From NCBI GenBank assembly GCA_031371195.1, contig JANMJD010000399.1, positions 1-12,929 on the forward strand: a stretch of 12,929 bases of DNA, read 5' to 3'. The notes under the pieces are model-generated. The model was not told the origin of the DNA. It worked only from the letters and a program-made list of their open reading frames with translations, and ran no database searches. The stretch's first letter is position 1. Each line of letters opens with the position of its first letter. The position numbers were made by a program, and so were the translations under genes. This document shows positions 6,433-12,882 of the stretch, in pieces. Origin of the DNA: JANMJD01 sp031371195. GTDB taxonomy: Bacteria; Actinomycetota; Acidimicrobiia; Acidimicrobiales; Ilumatobacteraceae.

Positions 6433-7383
6433 ATGACCGCGTTTCCTCAGCCGCTCGGCGGCAACCAGATGCCACGCTTCGGCGGGATCGCCACGTTCAT
6501 GCGCCTGCCGGGCCGAGCCACACCCGCGGAACTCGATGTGGCGATCGTCGGCGTCCCGTTCGACATCGGCACGTCGAACCGACCCGGGGCACGTTTCGGT
6601 CCGCGCGGTATCCGCAGCGAATCGGTGCTGACCAGGCCGTACAACATGGCGACGCGGGCCGCGCCGTTCGATTGCCTGCGCATCGACGACACGGGCGACG
6701 TGGCGACCAACGCCTTCAACTTGGCCGACTCCGTCGCCCGGATCGAGGCCCACTTCCGGGGGCTGCTCGAACACGACCTGATCACGGTCGCCATCGGCGG
6801 TGACCACACGATCGTGCTGCCGATCCTCAGGGCGATGGCCGCCAAACACGGACCGGTGGGGCTCGTTCACATCGACGCCCATACCGACATCAACGACACG
6901 ATGTTCGGAGAATCGGTGGCCCACGGCACCCCGTTCCGACGCGCCCAGGAGGAGGGCCTGCTCGACTCGCGCCGAGTCGTCCAGATCGGCGTGCGCGGCA
7001 CGGGCTATGCCGCCGACGACTTCGATTGGTCCCGCGACCAGGGGTTCCGAGTGGTGCAGGCCGAAGAGTGCTGGCACCGCTCGCTGGAGCCGTTGATGGC
7101 CGAGGTGAGGGCGCAGATGAGTGACGGCCCCGTCTACCTCAGTTTCGACATCGACGGTCTCGACCCGGCGTTCGCCGGCGGGACAGGTACGCCCGAGATC
7201 GGGGGCCTGACGATCTGGCAGGGCATGGAGATCATCCGGGGCTGCGCCGGGATGCACCTCGTCGGCTGCGATCTGGTCGAGGTGGCGCCGATCTACGACA
7301 CGTCGGGAAATACCTCGCTGGTCGCCGCCAACCTGATCTACGAGATGCTCTGCGTGCTGCCCGGAGTCGTATCGCGGTCGTGA
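6433..7383 (+). CDS. Agmatinase-family guanidino hydrolase (ureohydrolase)
   Basis: This 316-residue ureohydrolase keeps all six expected binuclear manganese ligands: His125 (GGDHT), Asp148/His150/Asp152 (IDAHTD), and Asp239/Asp241 (SFDIDGLDP). The VPFDIGTSNRPGARFGPRGIR segment (about 41-61) and GTGTPEIGGLT (251-260) are typical of the agmatinase branch rather than arginase. Such enzymes release urea from agmatine, guanidinobutyrate, guanidinopropionate or proclavaminate-type substrates; the residues seen do not decide which. The ATG at 6433 is preferred over one 63 nt upstream because the protein then begins in line with the family and TACAGT sits 8 nt before it. The gene is divergent from the PPOX-fold gene and 59 bp ahead of the phosphatase on the same strand. 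I assign no gene symbol because the substrate is open. Confidence 0.9.
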   Translation: MTAFPQPLGGNQMPRFGGIATFMRLPGRATPAELDVAIVGVPFDIGTSNRPGARFGPRGIRSESVLTRPYNMATRAAPFDCLRIDDTGDVATNAFNLADSVARIEAHFRGLLEHDLITVAIGGDHTIVLPILRAMAAKHGPVGLVHIDAHTDINDTMFGESVAHGTPFRRAQEEGLLDSRRVVQIGVRGTGYAADDFDWSRDQGFRVVQAEECWHRSLEPLMAEVRAQMSDGPVYLSFDIDGLDPAFAGGTGTPEIGGLTIWQGMEIIRGCAGMHLVGCDLVEVAPIYDTSGNTSLVAANLIYEMLCVLPGVVSRS

Positions 7384-7429
7384 CGCCGCGGCCGGTCCCG
7401 TCGAGCGCCGAACCGGAATGATGACCGCG

Positions 7430-7435
7430 TACTCT
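7430..7435 (+). promoter_or_regulatory. -10 element, leaderless promoter of phosphatase gene
   Basis: TACTCT lies 7 nt before the ATG at 7443, in the 59-bp gap after the agmatinase-family gene. This suggests the phosphatase has its own start rather than relying only on read-through. No -35 is recognisable. Confidence 0.5.
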
Positions 7436-7442
7436 TGAGCCG

Positions 7443-8246
7443 ATGGCCCTGACCCCCGGCATCACCTCGATCAGCAACTTCCGCGAACTCGGCGGCCTCG
7501 TCACCACCGATGGTCGCGTCGTTCGATCCGGGATCGCGTTCCGCAGCGCTCACCTGGCCAAGGCGACCGATGCCGACCTCTACCGTATCGTCGAGCTCGG
7601 GATCACCACGATCGTCGATCTGCGAACCCCGGCCGACATGCGTCTCGACGGCCCCGACCGCATCCCCGATGGTGTGGAGTACATCAACGCCCCGATGGGA
7701 GACCTCACCGATACGACCGATCCCGAGGCCGAGGCCAATCCGGTACGCGCGGCGATGCACTCCCGCGACCCGAAGGTCATCGCCGACCGCTTCGGCAACG
7801 GGCAGGCCGAGGCGTTGATCCGGCGGGGTCAACGCTCCTTCGTCGATACCGGCCAGGCGGCGACGGCCGGTCGAACGTTTCTCGAAGCGCTCATCACCGG
7901 GAGCGCGCTGGTCCATTGCTCAGCCGGGAAGGACCGCACCGGATGGATGTGCACCGTGGTGCTGCTCGCTTTGGGCGTCGATCGTCCGACGATCATCGAG
8001 CACTATCTGGAAACCAATCAGCACCGTCCGGTCGACGCCAGACTGGCCGAGGTGATCGGCGATTCAGGCGTCGACCCCGACCACCTGCGAGCCTTTTTCG
8101 AGGTGCGTGCCGACTACCAGCACGAGGGCTTCCACATCGTCGACGCCGTCTACGGCTCCGCCGAGACATATCTCGCCAAGGTCTTCGGGTTCGACGAGGC
8201 GCGACTCGAAGCATTCCGCGCCCGGATGCTCACGAAGCCCGCCTGA
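7443..8246 (+). CDS. PtpB-like tyrosine phosphatase (Y_phosphatase3 family)
   Basis: The 267-residue product has the P-loop signature HCSAGKDRTG (158-167) with nucleophile Cys159 and Arg165, the Cys-X5-Arg motif of protein-tyrosine and dual-specificity phosphatases. The N-terminus SISNFRELGG...VRSGIAFRSAHL (9-38) and VDLRTPADM (58-66) are typical of the actinobacterial PtpB-like family. That family acts on phosphotyrosine, phosphoserine or phosphoinositides. No signal peptide is visible, so it is probably cytoplasmic, although M. tuberculosis PtpB is secreted. The start has TACTCT 7 nt upstream, hence a likely leaderless transcript. It converges on the PPOX-fold gene at 8297 across a 50-bp gap holding a hairpin. 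Catalytic class is firm; the substrate is unknown. Confidence 0.9.
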   Translation: MALTPGITSISNFRELGGLVTTDGRVVRSGIAFRSAHLAKATDADLYRIVELGITTIVDLRTPADMRLDGPDRIPDGVEYINAPMGDLTDTTDPEAEANPVRAAMHSRDPKVIADRFGNGQAEALIRRGQRSFVDTGQAATAGRTFLEALITGSALVHCSAGKDRTGWMCTVVLLALGVDRPTIIEHYLETNQHRPVDARLAEVIGDSGVDPDHLRAFFEVRADYQHEGFHIVDAVYGSAETYLAKVFGFDEARLEAFRARMLTKPA

Positions 8247-8257
8247 CGGCGACCGAT

Positions 8258-8283
8258 CGCCCGCCGCGGCCGAGTGGCGGGCG
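8258..8283. terminator. Bidirectional hairpin between convergent genes
   Basis: CGCCCGCC (8258-8265) pairs with GGCGGGCG (8276-8283) over a 10-nt loop, in the 50-bp gap between the phosphatase and the PPOX-fold gene. The stem is GC-only with almost no T-run, as is common in high-GC actinobacteria. The sequence GGCGACCG also flanks the structure on both sides as a direct repeat. Confidence 0.55.
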
Positions 8284-8296
8284 TTCGGCGACCGGC

Positions 8297-8800
8297 TCAG
8301 AGGTATTCGGCGGTCGTTCCGCCGACCGGCATGGCGGGTTGGCCGAGCTTGCGGTGATCCCACGAGCGGGAGCGGACCGGGTCGACGCGAACCACCACCC
8401 GCTTGTTCATCATGATTTCGACGAATGGGCGCATCTCTGCGTTGTACGGCCCGTTGTACCGCTCGAAGACGCTGATACCGGCCGCCCAGTACTCATCACT
8501 CGTCGTGTCGTCGATGATCACCCCGGTGCCCTCGATGGCGACGCCGCGCAACTGGTCGTAGCTGTCGCCGGCCTCGATCGAACAGGTGATCCTCTGGTCG
8601 CGCCGCAGGTTGACGGCCTTCTGCGACTTCGCCTTCGTCTCGAAATAGATCTTGCCGTCGACCAATCCGTACCACATCGCCACGAGGTGGGGATAGCCGT
8701 TGGGGCCGTTGGTCCCCATGGTGGCGATGCGGCGTTGGGCCAGGAACTCGTCGATCTCCTCAGGAGCCATGACTATGGTCGAGCGTTGATTGGCACCCAT
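8297..8800 (-). CDS. PPOX-class FMN/F420-dependent split-barrel protein
   Basis: The 167-residue product begins MGANQRSTIVMAPEEIDEFL. It has the split-barrel layout: RRIATMGTNGPNGYPHLVAM (strand and nucleotide-facing turn), WYGLVDGKIYFETKAKSQK, then AVNLRRDQRITCSIE, the K/R-rich phosphate-binding segment, and EGTGVIIDD. This is close to the Rv1155/Rv0121c-like F420-binding branch of flavin/deazaflavin oxidoreductases. The open frame extends to 8932, but the upstream part is Arg-rich and not family-like, so I take the ATG at 8800, preceded by AGCAGG about 6 nt away. It shares only distant similarity with the PPOX-fold gene at 5878-6390. F420 versus FMN use and the substrate are undetermined. 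Confidence 0.87.
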   Translation of the reverse strand: MGANQRSTIVMAPEEIDEFLAQRRIATMGTNGPNGYPHLVAMWYGLVDGKIYFETKAKSQKAVNLRRDQRITCSIEAGDSYDQLRGVAIEGTGVIIDDTTSDEYWAAGISVFERYNGPYNAEMRPFVEIMMNKRVVVRVDPVRSRSWDHRKLGQPAMPVGGTTAEYL

Positions 8801-9277
8801 CGTGCGCCTGCTTTCGTGAGTGGTCGGGGTGGTGGCGTCATGTCGATGATGCCACCTGCGCTCCGACTTCCTGCGCCCCGGCCACCGCTCGGCGAGTGAC
8901 GAGGTCGTCTCCGGCCGCGGAACGGGGCGCACGACATGCCTTGAGCACGGTGATCAGCAACGCGGGCAGGGCGAGGACCACGAACCCGGTGCGCAGCATG
9001 CTGAACGGATCGTCGATGCGTCGGCCGAGCCACCCTCCGACCGCCCGCCGGCATAGAACATCACGGCGAAGCCGAGCAGACCCGTCGGCAGGAAAGTCCG
9101 CAGTCCCGGACAATGAGGTCGGGAAGCTCGGGTGGCTCCGCGTCGACAAGTCGGTCGGCCTGCGTCGCGGCAACGACCCGTTCGACGATCATCCGAACGA
9201 GAATCGTCGTGCCACGACGACCTCGATCAACTTGGCGCGTTGTCCGGGAGTGGTCGGTTGGAGGGAAAACTCCGCGA
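8801..9277. other. 477-bp region without an intact gene
   Basis: There is no intact gene of recognisable family here. Several short minus-strand frames contain protein-like fragments that do not join in one frame: a PDLIVRDCG segment near 9110-9140, a hydrophobic LLGFAVMFYAGG stretch near 9043-9085, and WLGRRIDDPFSMLRTGFVVL followed by ALPALLITVLKA near 8930-9035. The region probably holds remnants of decayed genes or assembly frameshifts. Confidence 0.5.
8838..9105 (-). pseudogene. Possible frameshifted membrane-protein remnant
   Basis: One minus-strand frame ending at a TGA at 8838 carries WLGRRIDDPFSMLRTGFVVL and the hydrophobic helix ALPALLITVLKA. Just upstream, in a different frame (about 9043-9103), is another hydrophobic stretch, LRTFLPTGLLGFAVMFYAGG. 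A single-base shift in the G-rich tract near 9035-9050 would join them into one membrane protein, ...MFYAGGRSEGWLGRR.... No start codon with a ribosome binding site is seen. It may be real decay or a sequencing indel; the family is not recognised. Confidence 0.35.
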
Positions 9278-9285
9278 TCAGCCAC
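9061..9285 (-). pseudogene. Short ORF, possible glycosyltransferase-like remnant
   Basis: A 74-codon frame starts at a GTG (9285) that overlaps the stop of the OYE-like gene, a layout typical of coupled genes. It includes MIVERVVAATQADRLVDAE and PDLIVRDCG. The last piece resembles the PDLVV(R/H)(D/E) motif in the N-terminal domain of GT1-type (macrolide-like) glycosyltransferases, but the match is nine residues long. The following sequence is basic and cysteine-containing, unlike that family, so if coding it is truncated or frameshifted. It may be chance. Confidence 0.25.
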
Positions 9286-11191
9286 TCAATCGTTGGTGAG
9301 CGTGATCAACGGCCAGCGCCGCCCGGCGACCTTCGAGCACCGCCTCGTAGATCGTACGCGGAGCGACGCAATCGCCGGCATGAAGATGGGCCTGCGTCAG
9401 ATGCGCGCTCGGTAGACGGAAACCGCAGTCGATCAGGGCGTCGCACTCGAGGCGTCGCCGTTCGCCCGAGAAGCGGTCCTCCAGCTCGACCCATCCGACG
9501 CCAACGCGGCGCAGCAGTGAGCGACGCTCGATGCGAACCCCTCGCTGCTGCAAACGCGAGTTCGCCGGCGCCAGGTCGCCGGTGCGGGAAAGTTCGTTGC
9601 CGGCGATGTTGTCCTGCGTGATCAACACGGCTCGGTCGCCGAGCTGTTCGGCCAGGGCGATGGCGATCGGCCCACCGATCGGGTCGAACAACGCCACGGT
9701 CCCGTCGGGAACGGCGCCGCCCCGCTGGATCTCGACGATGTGCACTGCGACGGCGCCGGGGTCGACGTCGTACGACCGACCGCCCGCCTGGGCGCCGGTT
9801 GCCTGGACGACGACCTCGCCCGGCGGCAGCGCGTCATCGCCCATCACCTCGACGCCGGTCGACACCTCGACGCCCAGCCGATCGAGTTCGGCCCGCTGCC
9901 AGCCGACGAAGGCTGTCCCTGGTCCGCCGGCGGCGACGCCACCGACACGTGGTTCCCGCTCGACGACGCGGACGCGGTGGCCGCGGATCGCCGCCACCCG
10001 AGCGGTCTCCATGCCGGCCGGTCCGGCGCCGACCACGACTACATCGCGCGGACGCGTCGAGGGGGAGTACCAGGTCGGATCGTCGACCTCATGGCCGGTC
10101 GACGGCTCGACGACGCATGTCACGATCGGGTTGCGGGCGTCGCGCACCTGGCACGTCTGGTTGCACAGAATGCACGGCCGGATCGACGACGGCGTTCCGT
10201 CGCGCCACTTCGCCATCAGGCCGGGGTCGGCGAGCTGCGCCCGTGTCATCTCGACGGCGTCACATACCCCCTGCTCAAGGGCCCATTCGGCCTGGCCTGG
10301 ATCGATGATCGAACCCTGCAACACCACCGGAACGGTGACCACGGCCTTGATACTGCGACACAACTCGATGTTGAAACCGGCCGGTTCATGGAAATCCGGG
10401 CGAGTCTTCTCGACGGAGAAGATCGAGCCGCGAACGACCACCAGGTAGTCAACGCCCTCATCGGCCAACGCGGTGGCGATCGACGGGGCCTGCTCGGGGG
10501 TGATTCCCGCCCACGGCGCCAATTCATCGCACGACAGTCGCAACCCGACGATGGCGTCGCCGGCCGCGCTGCGGACCGCGGCGATGACCTGGCGGGCGAA
10601 CAGCAGTCGATCGGCACCCCACTCGTCATCGCGGTGGTTGGTGAGACCCGACAGGAATTGGCGGATCAGCGAATGCTGCCCCGCATTGATCTCGACCCCG
10701 GCGCATCCGGCCTCGATCGCCGTTCGGGCGGCCGCGGCAAATCCGGCGACGACCGCGGCGACGTCGTCGGCCTCCATCCACTTGGGCACCTCGCGAGCAT
10801 TGACCTCGGGTACCCGCGACGGTGCCCACAGTTCACGCTGGCTGTAGGCCGACGACCCCTGGCCTCCGGTATGGCCCAGGGCGGCGACAACCAGCGATCC
10901 GTGGGCATGGCATGCGTCGGCGATCCTCGCCCAGGTGGGCCCGCATCGTTCGGCCAGCGGCGACCGCTCGTACGGCCAATCGATGGCGTGAACGGAGGCC
11001 TCTTCGGTGACGATCACCCCGCACCCGCCGGCAGCCCGACTGGCGTAGAACGCGACATGGCGATCGGTGAATCGCCGCTCGTCATCGCCGAGATTCGTGA
11101 CGAGCGGCCCGAACATCAGCCGATTCGGCGCACGGTGCGAACCGAACTCCACCGGATCGCTCAGTGCCATCGCAGCATTGTTGCCGATCAC
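9278..11191 (-). CDS. FadH/OYE-family iron-sulfur flavoprotein oxidoreductase, next to mftC
   Basis: The 637-residue product has an FMN/OYE barrel (about 1-335), a 4Fe-4S motif Cys340-X2-Cys343-X3-Cys347-X11-Cys359, and FAD/NAD-binding domains from about 383 (VVGAGPAG at 386-393). Its barrel has His173 in NAGQHSLIRQFLSG, like the paralogue at 3796-5814, instead of the FadH catalytic Tyr. It lies 71 bp downstream of mftC on the same strand, with no terminator between, and is likely the fourth gene of the mft operon. Proteins of this build are recurrent partners of mycofactocin loci (FadH/OYE types 1 and 2); I do not claim which type this is. The GTG at 11191 has GAAGG about 6 nt upstream; an ATG at 11170 is the alternative start and fits the family N-terminus. 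The substrate is unknown. Confidence 0.88.
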   Translation of the reverse strand: MIGNNAAMALSDPVEFGSHRAPNRLMFGPLVTNLGDDERRFTDRHVAFYASRAAGGCGVIVTEEASVHAIDWPYERSPLAERCGPTWARIADACHAHGSLVVAALGHTGGQGSSAYSQRELWAPSRVPEVNAREVPKWMEADDVAAVVAGFAAAARTAIEAGCAGVEINAGQHSLIRQFLSGLTNHRDDEWGADRLLFARQVIAAVRSAAGDAIVGLRLSCDELAPWAGITPEQAPSIATALADEGVDYLVVVRGSIFSVEKTRPDFHEPAGFNIELCRSIKAVVTVPVVLQGSIIDPGQAEWALEQGVCDAVEMTRAQLADPGLMAKWRDGTPSSIRPCILCNQTCQVRDARNPIVTCVVEPSTGHEVDDPTWYSPSTRPRDVVVVGAGPAGMETARVAAIRGHRVRVVEREPRVGGVAAGGPGTAFVGWQRAELDRLGVEVSTGVEVMGDDALPPGEVVVQATGAQAGGRSYDVDPGAVAVHIVEIQRGGAVPDGTVALFDPIGGPIAIALAEQLGDRAVLITQDNIAGNELSRTGDLAPANSRLQQRGVRIERRSLLRRVGVGWVELEDRFSGERRRLECDALIDCGFRLPSAHLTQAHLHAGDCVAPRTIYEAVLEGRRAALAVDHAHQRLSG

Positions 11192-11262
11192 TGCGAACCT
11201 TCACCAGCCGCCGATGATGACCCTGGTCACGACGGCTATCACCGCGACGGTCGCCTGGCGCG

Positions 11263-12387
11263 CTACACGCCGACAGGAGCCTTACGAAGGAAGGTGACCG
11301 GCTTGGAGTGGTCCATCGACGGCTTGGGCACTGACGTGGTGACGCCGGCGAGGAGTTCGGCGCCGTAGCCGGTCACGCACTCCGGATCGGGTCCATCGAG
11401 GGGGAGGCCGGTGAAGAACTTGGCCGCCATGCAGCCACCCTGGCAGGAGTCGTAGTTGCCACAGGATGCGCACGCCCCGGCCGACTCCGGCTCGCGCAAC
11501 GAGGTGAAGAGTGCGGACTCCTTCCACACCTTGGCGAAGCCGCCGTCATCGCGTACCGAGCCGGCCTTGAACTGGTCGTGGATCACGAACGGGCAGGCGT
11601 ACACATCACCGATCGGGTCGATCAGGCAGACCACCCGGCCGGCACCGCACATGTTCAGGCCGGGAAGCGGCTCCCCGAGGGCGTTGAGATGGAAGAACGA
11701 GTCGCCGGTGAGCACGTTCTCGCCGTGGGCGAGCAGCCACTTGTAGATCTGCACCTGCTGGGGGTTCGTCGGGTGCAGGTCGCGCCACGTATCCGCCCCG
11801 CGCCCCGACGGCCGCAGGCGGGTGACCCGCAGTTGAGCGCCGTAGGAGTCGGCGAGCGCCTTGAACCCGTCGAGCTGGTCGACGTTGTGGCGCGTGACGA
11901 CGATCGAGATCTTGAACGGTCCGAAGTCGGCGGCGGCGAGATTGTCCATCGCCCGGCGAGCGGTGTCGTACGAGCCGACCCCGCGCACCGCGTCGTTGGT
12001 CGCCGCGTCGAGGCCGTCGAGGGAGATCTGGATGTCGAGGTAGTCCATCGCGGCGAGGCGGCGAGCCTTGTCGGCATCGATGAACGCCCCGTTGGTCGAG
12101 AACTTGACACCGATGTCGTTAGCGATGGAGTACTCGACCAGTTCGAAGAAGTCGCGACGGATCATCGGCTCGCCCCCGCCGAGGTTGATGTAGAAGACCT
12201 GAAGGTCGCGTAATTCGTCGAGCACCCGCTTGGCCTCGGCGGTGGTCAGCTCCCGTTCGTCGCGCTGACCCGACGACGACAGGCAGTGCACACAGGCCAG
12301 GTTGCAGGCGTAGGTGAGTTCCCAGGTGAGGCAGATCGGAGCGTCGAGCCCCGTCTTCAATTGGGAGACCAGGGATTCAACGCTCAC
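11263..12387 (-). CDS. mftC: Mycofactocin radical SAM maturase MftC
   Basis: This 374-residue radical SAM/SPASM enzyme acts on the C-terminal Val-Tyr of MftA. In characterised homologues it oxidatively decarboxylates the Tyr, then forms a C-C crosslink to Val. The radical-SAM cluster motif is Cys28-X3-Cys32-X2-Cys35 (TYACNLACVHC), followed by GGGEP (70-74). The SPASM region has Cys247, Cys254 and Cys265, then Cys306-X2-Cys309-X5-Cys315-X3-Cys319 and Cys337, enough for two auxiliary 4Fe-4S clusters. Length and cysteine layout fit MftC. The start is a GTG overlapping the mftB stop by 11 bp, so the two are translationally coupled. Identification rests on these motifs together with mftA and mftB immediately upstream. 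Confidence 0.95.
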   Translation of the reverse strand: MSVESLVSQLKTGLDAPICLTWELTYACNLACVHCLSSSGQRDERELTTAEAKRVLDELRDLQVFYINLGGGEPMIRRDFFELVEYSIANDIGVKFSTNGAFIDADKARRLAAMDYLDIQISLDGLDAATNDAVRGVGSYDTARRAMDNLAAADFGPFKISIVVTRHNVDQLDGFKALADSYGAQLRVTRLRPSGRGADTWRDLHPTNPQQVQIYKWLLAHGENVLTGDSFFHLNALGEPLPGLNMCGAGRVVCLIDPIGDVYACPFVIHDQFKAGSVRDDGGFAKVWKESALFTSLREPESAGACASCGNYDSCQGGCMAAKFFTGLPLDGPDPECVTGYGAELLAGVTTSVPKPSMDHSKPVTFLRKAPVGV

Positions 12388-12643
12388 GGATGACCTCGGA
12401 GTTTTCTAGTGAGGAAAGGGCCTTGACGAACGAGGGCCAGCGTCTTTCGGCGACTCCGGCAGCGATGAGCGCCGCCTGCAGAGTCTGATGCTCGCCGAGC
12501 GTCTTGACGACCGACACCACGTCGGGATGCTTGAGGAAGATCAGCCGCCGGTTGCCGTAATGATACGCCAGCGCGCCGAACGGCTCAGGCCGCAGAGCGA
12601 CCTGAGGATGCAGCTCCAGCGGCGATTCGAGGGTCAGCGCCAT
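12377..12643 (-). CDS. mftB: Mycofactocin precursor-binding protein MftB
   Basis: The 88-residue product has a PqqD-like fold (RiPP recognition element): LHPQVALRPEPFGALAYHYG, then NRRLIFLKH, then a helical half ending SSLENSEVIRER. HPQVALRPEPFGAL.YH(Y/F)G is the hallmark of MftB. The protein binds the MftA leader and presents it to MftC. An upstream ATG at 12682 overlaps mftA; the second ATG, at 12643, is 23 bp after the mftA stop and gives the normal family N-terminus, so I use it. The C-terminal 11 bp overlap mftC in another frame. Confidence 0.94.
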   Translation of the reverse strand: MALTLESPLELHPQVALRPEPFGALAYHYGNRRLIFLKHPDVVSVVKTLGEHQTLQAALIAAGVAERRWPSFVKALSSLENSEVIRER

Positions 12644-12666
12644 GCTGTCGCGGCCTGACGCAGGAC

Positions 12667-12774
12667 TCAGTACACCCCGCACATGCCGTCGATCGAGATC
12701 TCCTCGACCAATAGCTCGTCTTCGACCAGCGCCTCTTCGGCAACCTCGGTTTCAACAACAGTGTCGTCTTCCAT
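12667..12774 (-). CDS. mftA: Mycofactocin precursor peptide MftA
   Basis: The gene encodes a 35-residue ribosomal precursor. It starts MEDDTVVETEVAEEALVEDE, is strongly acidic, and ends IDGMCGVY, the conserved C-terminus of mycofactocin precursors. The last two residues, Val34 and Tyr35, are the ones converted to the redox core. MftB and MftC follow immediately, in the standard order, with a 23-bp gap to mftB. No in-frame upstream start is visible. TACGAT ends 8 nt before the ATG and GGAG overlaps the space 2 nt before it, so translation may be leaderless. It is easily missed by gene finders because of its size. Identity is certain from the C-terminal octapeptide plus neighbours. Confidence 0.97.
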   Translation of the reverse strand: MEDDTVVETEVAEEALVEDELLVEEISIDGMCGVY

Positions 12775-12782
12775 AGCTCCGA

Positions 12783-12788
12783 ATCGTA
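12783..12788 (-). promoter_or_regulatory. -10 element upstream of mftA
   Basis: TACGAT on the minus strand lies 8 nt before the mftA ATG. A start at or close to the ATG would give a leaderless message. A GTGAAC-like -35 about 18 nt further up (near 12808-12812) is possible but weak. Confidence 0.5.
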
Positions 12789-12882
12789 CCGATCGTGCCG
12801 TTCGAGTTCACCACCCGTCGGCGATGCCGGCGGTCGCAGGCGGTATCGCGCCCAAGAACAACCTGTCCGACGGAATAGGAGC

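Noticed and set aside
8801..8932. N-terminal extension of the PPOX-fold gene to 8932
   Set aside because: The added 44 residues are Arg-rich and not family-like; the ATG at 8800 has a ribosome binding site.
9740..11368. 542-codon plus-strand ORF
   Set aside because: It is the antisense shadow of the second OYE-like gene and the end of mftC; no recognisable domain.
12644..12682. N-terminal extension of mftB to an upstream ATG at 12682
   Set aside because: It would overlap mftA and add 13 residues not typical of MftB; the ATG at 12643 fits the family.
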